Below are positions 40,801 to 49,242 of a stretch of 64,000 nt of DNA, piece after piece. Origin of the DNA: Anthopleura xanthogrammica (lineage: Eukaryota; Cnidaria; Anthozoa; Actiniaria; Actiniidae); contig OZ025218.1 of the NCBI GenBank assembly GCA_964019055.1, positions 9,430,170-9,494,169 of the forward strand. The letters are read 5' to 3'. Both the position numbers and the translations under genes were made by a program. Under the pieces are notes generated by a model. The model had not been told where the DNA came from. It searched no databases and saw nothing but the letters and a program-made list of their open reading frames with translations. Every line of letters begins with the position of its first letter. Position 1 is the first letter of the stretch.

Positions 40801-41121
40801 GGAGCTCAGCCAGCACAAGGACCATACCAGCCCTATGCACCTGGTAGTCCCTATCCAGGAACTCCCATGGGTACCCCCTACCCAGGTACCCCGTATGGAT
40901 CTGGGGACTCTGTATACGGTTCCCCTGGGACCAACCTTAGCTTGGATGGGTCTGGTAGTCAACGTAGAACTAAGTTTATGAGGTCTGAAGTAAAGCACCG
41001 TGTGACTAAGACAGCTACTGAAGGTGAAGATAACGGTATGGTAGAAGGTTCTCCTGGTTCTACCTCCCTAGGACGTTACTCTCCTACCTACCCTAGAGGT
41101 CTGTACAGTGTTACACAGTAG
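22656..41121 (+). CDS. NUP210: Nuclear pore membrane glycoprotein gp210
   Basis: Single-pass nucleoporin whose large lumenal part rings the pore in the perinuclear space. By my count 39 coding exons, 5991 nt, 1996 residues: 22656-22831, 22924-22988, 23470-23568, 23958-24089, 24553-24646, 24738-24801, 24982-25068, 25664-25796, 25892-26020, 26371-26439, 26750-26856, 27324-27482, 27859-28026, 28177-28332, 28781-28889, 29406-29501, 29608-29753, 30104-30215, 30714-30773, 30880-30938, 31386-31459, 31530-31638, 32057-32258, 32536-32642, 32988-33191, 33471-33599, 33967-34094, 34470-34680, 34822-35001, 35464-35544, 35827-35955, 36351-36506, 37011-37096, 37581-37776, 37899-38071, 38373-38457, 39001-39130, 39477-40168, 40423-41121. 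A signal peptide (about 1-22, LFLCLFFLFPSS) is followed by Ig-like repeats, including a BIG2-like WSSSNPDVITID near 1540. A transmembrane helix (about 1864-1885) and a 111-residue Pro/Gly/Tyr-rich tail follow. The ATG at 22656 was chosen over the in-frame ATG at 22575 because it starts the signal peptide. The donor at 27482 is the least certain. Confidence 0.95.
23217..23347. repeat. Near-perfect hairpin element (NUP210 intron 2)
   Basis: TAGATTCTCTCAAAACTAGT at the left pairs with ACTAGTTTTGAGAGAATCTA at the right, and inner arms AGATAAGAGAT and ATCTCTTATCT pair too. About 130 bp form one long hairpin, which suggests a young MITE. No clear target duplication was found. Confidence 0.75.
23650..23865. 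repeat. Dispersed repeat F-K, copy 1 (NUP210 intron 3)
   Basis: Contains ATCATGAATCATGGACAATT, a TTGATACAAGGATTTAAGGT stretch and ATTCATGAATCACGGACTT. The same blocks appear in reverse orientation at 48790-49025. Class unknown. Confidence 0.55.
24110..24240. repeat. F8 foldback repeat, copy 1 (NUP210 intron)
   Basis: CAGCTCAATTTGGAGGACAA followed by AACAAAAGAATT and a complementary TTTTGTTCTCCAAAT arm. Copies are at 53606-53708 and, split by an insertion, at 56964-57365. It is immediately followed by another palindrome (see 24232-24372). Confidence 0.6.
24232..24372. repeat. F9 foldback repeat, copy 1
   Basis: GTTTCAGTACGAGGCTCC pairs with GGAGCCTCACACTAAAACC across AATCACTGAGCATTTAGC. A second copy is at 29895-30049 in the same gene. 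The 124-residue antisense frame across it is not a gene. Confidence 0.5.
25112..25193. repeat. (TGAT)n microsatellite (NUP210 intron 7)
   Basis: Imperfect TGATTGAT repeat of about 80 bp. Related TCAT/ATTC-rich sequence follows to about 25345. Confidence 0.85.
25391..25545. repeat. Palindromic repeat with ATCACGTGAT arms (NUP210 intron 7)
   Basis: CATCACGTGATGGCAGTC at the left and GGCTGTCATCACGTGAT at the right form inverted ends about 150 bp apart. Single copy in this window. Confidence 0.45.
25803..25850. repeat. (AAT)n microsatellite (NUP210 intron 8)
   Basis: A run of ATAATA units about 48 bp long, just after the exon 8 donor at 25797. Confidence 0.85.
26929..27142. repeat. F7 foldback repeat, copy 2 (NUP210 intron 11)
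   Basis: TAGTCTCCTTCCCAATTCC and GGAACTATGAAGGGGACTA ends, with an inner AAGGCACAGCTACCTTTCAA arm, match 14353-14560 and 42920-43096. Confidence 0.65.
28367..28553. repeat. F5 foldback repeat, best copy (NUP210 intron 14)
   Basis: CAGGGCTTGAAATAACAGCTGG at the left and CCAGCCGTTATTTCAAGCACTG at the right are inverted ends; the middle has GGTCATTTTGACCA, itself a palindrome. Confidence 0.7.
29137..29320. mobile_element. F6 foldback element with 5-bp target duplication, copy 1
   Basis: A 184-bp element starting CAGGGCTCGAAATAG and ending GCGAGCCCTG, with direct TCATT repeats at 29132-29136 and 29321-29325. The second copy (46617-46800) is in the opposite orientation and is flanked by CACCC on both sides. 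Non-coding MITE in NUP210 intron 15. Confidence 0.75.
29895..30049. repeat. F9 foldback repeat, copy 2 (NUP210 intron 17)
   Basis: CACACACAAAGGTTTCAATG pairs with ACTGAAACCTTTGTGTGTGA, with GAGGCTCCGG and AGAGCCTGG inside. Matches 24232-24372. Confidence 0.65.
30155..30375 (+). repeat. Tandem duplication of the end of NUP210 exon 18 and its donor
   Basis: The block at 30155-30260 (last 61 nt of exon 18 plus the start of the intron) recurs at 30261-30364, 106 bp on, with few changes. A third partial start lies at 30365-30375. The second copy keeps a GT donor (GTATGT at 30322) and has gained ATTAG just before GTGGAGGACC. This leaves a possible 51-nt in-frame cryptic exon at 30271-30321. Confidence 0.8.
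32266..32507 (+). repeat. Tandem duplication of about 120 bp (NUP210 intron 23)
   Basis: GATTGGGCTACCTGTGGTGAG, GGTTGGGGGATGGGTGGGTAG and TATGTTATCTGCAGTTTTTAC occur twice, in the same order, about 120 bp apart. Purely intronic; the reading frame through it is a by-product. Confidence 0.75.
34743..34815 (+). repeat. tRNA-derived SINE head (NUP210 intron 28)
   Basis: GGAAGCACGGATGCCATAG and AGAGCATTCACACTTCGTCA match the head of the minus-strand SINE at 20160-20368. It looks truncated after the B-box-like AGGTTCAATATTC. Confidence 0.45.
35204..35310. repeat. F2 foldback repeat, half copy (NUP210 intron 29)
   Basis: TTACAGTGTGTATCCAAAAACCG followed by GGTCACCTAGAAATATTTCA resembles the left arm of 42162-42383; the right arm is missing. 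Confidence 0.5.
40195..40376 (+). repeat. (GAT/GGT)n low-complexity tract (NUP210 last intron)
   Basis: Imperfect GATGATGGTGATG repeats fill most of the last NUP210 intron, starting just after exon 38. Confidence 0.8.
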
Positions 41122-42161
41122 AAGACTGTGCGTGTATAAATACTGCGACTGCAGTGATGGAAAATGTGACTATGAAGGCATCAATACTGGAAGATTGGCA
41201 AGAAACGAGAGAATTTTGCCAGTTTGTTTCCAAGATGCTCTTGTCCACTGCTTCGATACATGATGTCATTCGCATTTTATGACGTCTGCTTCATTCGTAT
41301 ATTGACCTATTGGTTCAATACCAACACTCAACTTGATACTGATACATTGTCAACTGGACGCTGTAACATCACCGACTTTACGTGACTATCCATTACGGAC
41401 CTCAATATGAAAGGGAACCGAATACTGTAAAGTCGTCAAACAAGAACTGTAGTTTTGCTTGGACTTGAAAAGCTTGTTAACGTAAATAATTCCACCGAAT
41501 TTTGTGATATTCGAGGAGTTTCAAAGAGAATTCATGTTTTTGACGTCACAATATACAGAACACATTCATTTCTCACAGAAAATGTCTTGTTTCCATGAAG
41601 ACATTTTTGTCTGTCTTGAGAAATTTCTTATGTTGAAAACCAACCAATGCCATTGTTGCCGAGAATACGTATGGAAACAGCCAATGAAATATGAACCACT
41701 GTGTGGACGTCAGTCTCATATTATCTTTGTGACGTTCCTTTATTTGGAACATAAAAACGTTTTCAGATAGCAAAAGGAAAGCTGAAATGGATAATGTGTG
41801 TTTTAAGACAAAGTTTTTCTAATCTTCTCGTATTCACAAAAATCTAATTTCCATGTCTGGAAATAATCTACTTGTATTTGAAAGGTTCTTTGTTTAATAA
41901 CTATAAAATTTTGATGTCTTTATCTTATTTATCATAATCTTGTAGGTTTTAAAGAATAGGTTGAAAAGGTCATGTTCAATAACTTAAAATTCAGGCTTGA
42001 TTCGAGGCTTTAAGCCTGGTTTTCACGAGCAATGCAAGCACAAAACAAGCAAGAACTCCGTTTTCATTATGACACAGGTACAAGCGCAAATAAATTCTTT
42101 TTATCCTTGTGCTTGTGTCATAGTGGAAACCAGCCTTTAGTTATATGGTACTTCATGTGTG

Positions 42162-42383
42162 TTACAGTGCGAATCGAAAAACCGTGGGCACCGGAAATAT
42201 ATTTCAGAAATCGTCTATCATTCGTTGAGCAATCTGAAGCAATTTTCTAACTGCGATGAGTTTGACTGATTTGCAGTCAGATAAACTTCTTGGAGTTGGA
42301 AAGTCATTTTTGATTGTTCAACAAGCAAAAAACGATTTCTGAAATATTTCTGGGTGCCCACGGTTTTTCGATTCGCACTGTAA
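42162..42383. repeat. F2 foldback repeat, best copy
   Basis: TTACAGTGCGAATCGAAAAA at the left and TTTTTCGATTCGCACTGTAA at the right are perfect 20-bp inverted ends. Inner arms GGGCACCGGAAATAT and ATATTTCTGGGTGCCC pair. Confidence 0.8.
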
Positions 42384-42919
42384 AAACACATGGATCACCA
42401 AATACATTTATTGGTAGGAATAAAATAATGTACGCCATATATACATTCCTACCTTTCAGCAATAGTAAGAAAATTTTGGTAGAAATGCTAGTTAGTTCAT
42501 TACTCAACAAGGTTATAATCCAATTTCCAGCACTATATTTACTGATCCTTTTGACCCTTACATCCTGTAGTCACATACCAGTTCATAAACACACTGCGTC
42601 TGTTAGACAAATGGTAAGCAAGACTGGGTGAACTTGTACCTAGTACTCCTCAATTACTTAAATAGCATAGGTAGCCCATGATAATTAAATTTATAATTGT
42701 AACTAAAATGTAGTAATCATTGGTCCGTGTTTATATTTGCTATTAAAGATAATATTTGTTTGCACACTGTCTCTTGAAAAATATCTATATCAAGTTTGAA
42801 AGGAATTGTGGGTCGTCATTTTGGCACTATATACTTTTCAAAATTATCTTAAATTTGATATGAAGGTAACAGGAAAGGAATGGCACATTTCATTGAGAAC
42901 AAGTGTGATTTCTTTTTAA

Positions 42920-43096
42920 ATAGTCCCCTTCACAGTTCCCTGTGCCATCTTGAAATGTAGCTGTGCCTTTGTATCAAAGAGAGATGAATGGAGAGCTTGC
43001 AATGATAGTGGCGTGGTTGCAAGCTCACTTGGCTAGCTTATATGCAAAGGCACCGGTACCTTTCAAAACGGCGCAGGGAACTGTGAAAGGGACTAT
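42920..43096. repeat. F7 foldback repeat, copy 3
   Basis: ATAGTCCCCTTCACAGTTCC and GGAACTGTGAAAGGGACTAT are inverted ends, with matching inner arms around TGCCTTTGTAT. Confidence 0.75.
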
Positions 43097-43581
43097 AAGA
43101 TTTTCTAATGCTCTAAACACTTAACATTATTTACTTAATTTTCTTATAATGATTTTAGTGCTTGATTTAAGCTGAATGCAAAAGAAAACCTTGAAATATC
43201 ATGTTTATTATATCCTTCCTTGGCAGGATAAGAAATTCTTTTTTAGAATACTCTTTTATTTAACCTTCTTAAAAGTCCACACCCCCACTTTATTTTCGTA
43301 TGCCTCTTGAAATCCAATCATCCATAACTTCTTATGTTGCTGAAAGAATATATTTATTGTTGTAGTTGGTAATTGTTAATAAGTAAAATAAGTTTTAAAA
43401 AATCAAATTTTCTATAATTTTTTCCTTTTATTTGAAAAAATGTGCCACACCCTTTTTGACGAAAACTAGATAATTATACTCTCTGCTCCAGAGGTTCTAG
43501 GTTTAGGTTTAGGTGGGTTTAGGTGACTTCTCATCAAAACAGCAAATGCTGGAGTGAGATAAATAACCTCAGGGGTAAGAT

Positions 43582-43972
43582 CCCGGGGGGGGGGGACTCC
43601 GGGGGTAAAGTATCGGGTATGCTCGTCGGAAATTTCCAAAAATACCCCTAAAAGATACCGGAAGTTTTTTCAAAAGGGCGTGGCTTGGCAAATTTTAACC
43701 CCTAAGAGATACCAGAAAAAAATAATACTATTAAAAAATACTTTAAATTACATTGAGAAATATTCTGAGTTTACGAAGGCATACGTATTGCGTTATTATG
43801 TGATGGGCTAGTTCCTTTTTCAACACCCTAAAAGATAACAGAAAGTGCTGATTTGCTAAACCTCAAATTTAAGACCCTAAAAGATACCGAATCGCTGATT
43901 TCCACCCCTAAGAGATACGAAAAGCATACCCGATACTCTACACTCTACCCCCGGAGTCCCCCCCCCCCCCCC
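43582..43972. repeat. Palindrome with GACTCCGGGGG arms and poly-G/C ends
   Basis: GGACTCCGGGGGTAAAGTAT and a complement ending CTACCCCCGGAGTCC flank CCCTAAAAGATACCG-type words. A diverged relative with the same CCCCTAAAAGATAC words is at 55040-55425. The runs of G and C at the ends may be expansion-prone. Confidence 0.6.
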
Positions 43973-44454
43973 TGGGCTCTTCCATGACCATAACTACTCT
44001 AATAATCTGAACTAATTATAATAGAAAATATACATATCATACCCCCCCCCCCCCCCCCCCCCCCACAAAGAAAAAATATATAATAATAATAGCTGAATAA
44101 CTCTTAAATAGTTCTAGAAATAGCATACCCTCCCCCTCCCCTCCCTCCGAAATAATAATAATAATGACTCGAATATTCCTATGAGTAACATACAATCGTG
44201 GCACTTGGAAATGGACTGCCGGGCATTTAGTCTTTTTGAGATCGTGACCGGCAGTGTTTAGGAAAACATTTACCACGATTGTATACTATACCGAGAAAAA
44301 TCGAAGAGCCAAATGACCGATCCATGTAGCTCACGAGAAGCGCTTGACATTTCTAAACAAAGATAGACTAGTTTGATTCGCTTTGATAACGTTTTCACAA
44401 AGTTATTGGCGAAAGTTTGGACTGCCGGGCATTTAGTCTATTTGAGATCGTGAC

Positions 44455-44528
44455 TAGTCTCCTTTGCAGCCGTTTTTAGTGTCGGTCTCGATTTCGAATG
44501 ACACTAAAAACGGCTGCAAAGGAGACTA
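44455..44528. mobile_element. F4 foldback element with 9-bp target duplication, copy 2
   Basis: A 74-bp near-complete hairpin with ends TAGTCTCCTTTGCAGCCG and CGGCTGCAAAGGAGACTA, flanked by perfect 9-bp repeats GATCGTGAC (44446-44454 and 44529-44537). The same target sequence, uninterrupted, is visible at about 44219-44256 (TTTGAGATCGTGACCGGC), so it interrupted another repeat. Confidence 0.85.
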
Positions 44529-44764
44529 GATCGTGACCGGCTGCCGGGCGTATAGCCACAGCGTAATAATAATGACTCAAATAGTCCTATGAGTAACATA
44601 TTTCCCTCCCCAAGAAAAAAGAAAATAATAATAATAATGACATGTCTCCCCTTCCCAAACTATATCAATAATAACTCTAAAGTGGTATATCTTCCCTCCC
44701 CCTCCCCCTCCCCCCCAAAAACTTATAAGTAGCCTATCCCATGAGTCTTGTTGTTGCTAAGTTA

Positions 44765-45303
44765 GTAAGATGAGCTCTAGCTTACTTCCCGTTTAAAAGT
44801 ATTAAAGTCTATACAGTTTCTAATAGTCTTTGGTAGACTGTTGAAGGCTTCGGCAGCATTGTCTTGGAAGATTCCTTTAATCAAAGGGACTGATAACTTT
44901 GTTTCATTAGAAGATCTAAGAGTTCTGCCAGGAGTATACTTCTCAAGTGGTATGTAGACTGTCTGGCCAGTGTTCAAAATACAATGCTTTGAATGTAGTG
45001 TTGAGCAGATGTAGTTGTCTCCGTTCTGTAATGGGCAGCCATCCAAGCTTTAAACAAACTTCTTCACGTCCATAACGCCCATAGACAAATCCCGCACATA
45101 CATTCTGAACCCGTTGTAAGCGTTTCATTTGATATAACGGTAGAGGATGAAATACAATACATGAATAGTCCACTTTCGAAAGTATGAGGGTTTCAATTAG
45201 CAGTTTGCGCACATGAAAAGGTGCGAGATTGCGAAGCTTCTTTAGTATAGACAATGTTCCATAGCACGAAGAAAGGAGTGTGGTTATATGATTGTTCCAC
45301 GAA
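44765..45303 (-). pseudogene. Non-LTR retrotransposon reverse transcriptase fragment, C-terminal part
   Basis: Two overlapping minus-strand frames (45254-44943 and 45046-44777) encode pieces typical of the end of a LINE reverse transcriptase, with LIETLILSKVDY, MKRLQRVQNVCA and LGWLPITERRQLHLL in one frame and PLIKGIFQDNAAEAFNSLP in the next. A frameshift separates them. The upstream part continues at 46420-46228 beyond an inserted element. The exact LINE clade (CR1- or jockey-like) is not settled. It is a dead copy. Confidence 0.75.
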
Positions 45304-46227
45304 TAGTCAGGTCTGTTAGCGACAAAAATAGCAAAGATCGTGCACGTTTGAGTACAAGCACCAAACTTTGCACAAATGTTCCTTGGGTCATACTAAACGA
45401 ATTTAGGGCTGGCTGCCAAAAAATCGCGGTCGGGGGAGGCACGCCACACTCTCAATTAGATTTCATCAAAATTTATATGAAACGGAACACTTTCCTTCAA
45501 GTTTTAACTCTAATATGGAAGAGTTGTTTAAAAAAGTCAGAATGGCATTTACAGTTTGTTGATATCAAAAGTTTTCCAGATATGCAAATTAGCGAATGAT
45601 GACGTAATCAGTCATAAAATGTTTTATATATCTGTAGAAATAAGACTGAAATGATCCACTCTATGACCATAGGGGATGATTCTTACAGCCATTTCTTCAA
45701 TATCTAATTAGAAAGAGGTATTTTGTAATTTTTGTTTAAAATAGCTGTCTGGGCACAGTTTTCTTTCAATTGTAAGTACTTAAAGCTTTGCTCATGCATC
45801 TGTTTTAAAAAGTACATTAATCATGTGAAGTTTTAGTCATTTTGTCTTATTTTTACAGAGAAATTCTTTATTATATGTCTTGTTAACTGACTCTGTCCAG
45901 CCAATGAAGTCATCAGTTGCTAATTTGCATATTTGGAAAACTTTTGATATCTCTGCAACAAAAAGATATAAAAAACTGTAAACGCCATTCTGACTTTTTT
46001 AAACACTGCACTTCCATAATAGCGCTAAGACTTGAAGGAATTCTCTTTCTTTCATATAAATTTTGATAAAGTTTATCCATCTAGTAGAGAGTGTGGCGTG
46101 CCTCCCCCAGACCACCATTTTTTGGCACCCACCCCTAAATCTGTTTAGTATGCCCCAACGAACATTTGTGCCAAGTTTGGTGCTTGTACTCAAAAGTACA
46201 CAATCTTTTTGCTAACAGACCTGACTA
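45304..46227. mobile_element. F3 foldback element with long inverted arms, copy 1 (inside the LINE)
   Basis: Left end TAGTCAGGTCTGTTAGCGAC and right end GCTAACAGACCTGACTA are inverted; the arms stay related for about 300-400 bp (ACAAGCACCAAACTTTG, GGAGGCACGCCACACTCTC). The TA at each edge fits a Tc1/mariner-type TA target. It separates two pieces of one reverse transcriptase. No transposase frame was seen. Confidence 0.75.
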
Positions 46228-46420
46228 GAAAGGTGCTCATCAATTTGGATCCCTAGTAATCTTGTAGATGCCACTTGTTCTAATTTCATGCTATTACAAG
46301 TGAGCTCTATTTGAGCCTTGTTTAGATCATGAACTTGTGACATCTGTCTAGTTGATATTAACATCCATTTGGTTTTTGACTCATTCATTGCAAGATTAGA
46401 ATTGGTTGAGTAACTTCCGA
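46228..46420 (-). pseudogene. Same LINE reverse transcriptase, upstream part
   Basis: On the minus strand the translation contains ESKTKWMLIST and TRLLGIQIDEHL, the usual run before the thumb region of LINE reverse transcriptases. It stops at the F3 insertion and resumes as WNNHITTLLSSC around 45290-45255, with an indel at the join. Confidence 0.65.
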
Positions 46421-46616
46421 GTCAGGAGAGTGCTTTATTCATCTATGAACTTATAATTTAAGGACATTAATTCTAGTGCATTGAAAATATAAAAATTGTA
46501 AAGTAATTTTTGATCATCTTCTTGGAACAATGGGCCACACCCAGGACATGCCCTTCTTGTTTAAGCTAGTCATTAGGGTATATGCTTCATGTCAGATAGC
46601 CATGAATGCACCACCC

Positions 46617-46800
46617 CAGGGCTCGAAATAGGGGCCTGCCAATGGCCAAAATGCAAGTCAAGTTTTACTACCGTCAGGCTAAAACTATTTTGAACTGCCA
46701 AATGGAAAAGAAAATGACAGGGAAATTTTGCTCAAAAATTATTTATCCTGCCGAAAATATGAAACTGTCTGGCCATTTATCTTTTCTATTTAGAGCCCTG
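46617..46800. mobile_element. F6 foldback element with 5-bp target duplication, copy 2
   Basis: CAGGGCTCGAAATAGG to TAGAGCCCTG, flanked by CACCC at 46612-46616 and 46801-46805. In reverse orientation it matches 29137-29320 along its length. Confidence 0.8.
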
Positions 46801-47287
46801 CACCCTCTACGACTTCTCATGCTCTATAGCTCCCAGTGTGTTCATGTCGCAGGATATAGACACCCTACCATGCCATTTTATATTCCTAATATATGATTAG
46901 GATTAGGATTGTCATAAAAAAAGGAATCATACATCTTCTGAAATGTAGTACCTATATATTGTAATAATTACTTTACTCCATAAAGAACAAACTTTTACTT
47001 CTTTTATTTTCTTTATTCTCATTAGGCATTATTATAACATTGCAAATTATTTTTGAATTACACAAAATATATAATATTTTGAAATTGCTACCAAAAATAA
47101 AATTATATTCCATTTTCTGACCAAATATCGATATAACTTTGAATTGTTATCCTGAATATTTTATAATTTATTAGCAGTTATTCGCCGAAGGCGAAGTGAT
47201 TATCAATGAATATTTACCGAGCGGCTAGTCTTCGAGCTGCAAGGTAAATATTCATTGATAATCACTGAGCCTGAGGTGAATAATTGT

Positions 47288-47507
47288 TTTAGTATAAATA
47301 AAAAGGTGATTATTTCAAAAAAGAAAGAAGGAAACAACATTGAAAGTGAAAATATTTTATTTTTTAAAAGCGCGACGGTCACGCGAAACAACTGCTGACA
47401 GCCATTTTGTCTGAAAAGGTGATTATCGGCTGATAATCCGAGATAGAAAACCAATCAGAGCACGCGATTTTGTATAATCACCTTTGTATTTATACTAACA
47501 TTCGATA
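47288..47507. mobile_element. F-C foldback element, copy 1
   Basis: TAGTATAAATAAAAAGGTGA and the complement ATCACCTTTGTATTTATACTA form the ends; the body contains GCGCGACGGTCACGCG. The second copy is nested at 59358-59543 in opposite orientation. A separate hairpin (TGATTATCAATGAATATTTACC arms, 47199-47268) lies next to it. Confidence 0.65.
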
Positions 47508-48789
47508 ACTAATCAGCCAATCAAGTCTGAATTTTTTATTGCTGAATTCTAGAATTATGCTAAATTATGTGTTGTGAGATAGACCTTTACTGAATTTGAT
47601 GAACAGGATGCATTATGGTCTAGCTTGGGTACAAACAACACCATATAAGGCATGATGAAAAAATTATGTTTGTACCCAAGGTAGACCACAATGCACCATG
47701 TTCTCAATCTCAGAAAAGATTCATGTTATGACTCGCTTTGATATATGGTTGAATTTAACAAAAGATTGGTCATTAATCTCTTTTGTTATATCAACCAACA
47801 TAGCTACCATGTCTTTTGCTATTTCATTCTCTTGGGATTTATTGTGAATGTGTACTAATAGCTAGACAGCCTACAGTAAAAATCGAAATGTGTTGATACA
47901 CTACCCCTATAATGCTCCCAAAATTGGCTGTGTGAAATGACTGATGTCCACTGTACGCTCCCCTTCCCCTCCCCTAAATGGCCAAAGTTGGGTACCGTGA
48001 GCTAGCCACATTCTCAAGGAACAACATTGAATGGGGGAGGGGGGGATTTAGTTTATATACGATTTTTAAAGCACTTTTTCTTACACTGCATGCTTAATTT
48101 TTCAAACATTATGAGGTAGTGTATCAACACTTTTGATTTTTACTGTAGCATATGTCATCTTTAATTGCCATAGGCAGTATGATTGTGAAAGCAAACTTTA
48201 ATTTCTGAACTGTCCTTCTGCATGTTCAGTCATAACTATCTTAATATAAAAAGTATCTTAAGTACAAAAAGATCAATAAAACCAAGCAATCGATCTTTGT
48301 ACTATCAGTAAATTTCAAACGAATTGAAAATGTATATTTCTTAATAATAATTATTATAAATAATTGAAAAAAGAATTCAAAAAAGGTGCAATAAATTCAA
48401 AAAATACTTCAGCCATTTGAACATTCAAATAATAAGTATCTTATAATTAGGAGGTAGAGTGCTAATTGCACTAAACCCATGAAACAATTATTAGTACTAA
48501 TTAATGCTAAATAGCACTAATTAAGCAATAGAATTAGCATAATTTAGCACTAGTACTATTTACACATTGGTACTCTAATTATTCTACATCTTATCTTATA
48601 ATAATGTTATTAAAATTATTGTCTACAAAAAGTATCTCCTTCAACCCTCCCAAAACACCCTCTAGGTATGTACTTAATCAAAGTCAGGGCATGGCTAACT
48701 CGCAGATATATTGATCAAATCTCTGAAACAAACACTGGACTTATCAAAGTCAGGGCAGTTTAATATACAGATTGAATTAGACAGCACAG

Positions 48790-49025
48790 GGGTCACACGT
48801 GACGCAGCCTTTTTTGGAATGAGATTCATGAAATTCAAAAATATAAGTCTGTGATTCATGAATTTCAGTCCCCCTGGGATGCATGTTCTTATTTTGAAGA
48901 ACGTTATTGGTGAAAATTCATATTACACCCTAAATCCTTGTATCATGGTTATTCAATAATTGGATTTTGTGAGTCATGAATTTATAAAAATTGTCTGTGA
49001 TTCATGATTGATAGCCCCTGTGCCA
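48790..49025. repeat. Dispersed repeat F-K, copy 2
   Basis: Reverse-oriented relative of 23650-23865: TAAATCCTTGTATCATGGTT and AATTGTCTGTGATTCATGAT are the recognisable blocks. Confidence 0.55.
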
Positions 49026-49242
49026 CCCTGTTCTTTGTATATGCAATATTTTTCTGGGCAGCTCTATGCACTTTACTATTAAAAATTGCAGGGCTCTGAT
49101 CCCCTGAGAAAATAATTTTAACAAAAGCTTAAATATAACTTACTTTATATCTGACTTCTTCAGATTGATAATAAAATACTAAAATACAGCTGTTTAAACA
49201 TAAATAAACTTCTGAGAGACTCACTATTCAATCCCTGCAAAT

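Larger units (their letters stand above)
41122..44764. other. NUP210 3' flank and repeat-rich intergenic DNA
   Basis: The NUP210 3'UTR starts here; I found no convincing AATAAA in the first kilobase. After about 42000 the sequence is mostly repeats: an F2 copy (42162-42383), an F7 copy (42920-43096), a palindrome around 43582-43972, poly-C runs and an F4 element. No gene was recognised on either strand. Confidence 0.55.
46421..49242. other. Repeat-rich intergenic DNA, downstream of FBXO30-like gene
   Basis: Contains an F6 element (46617-46800), a foldback region (47160-47510), a palindrome with GGGTACAAAC arms (about 47600-47720), a reverse-oriented piece of the 57-bp minisatellite unit (48672-48762) and a copy of repeat F-K (48790-49025). 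No gene was recognised. Confidence 0.55.
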
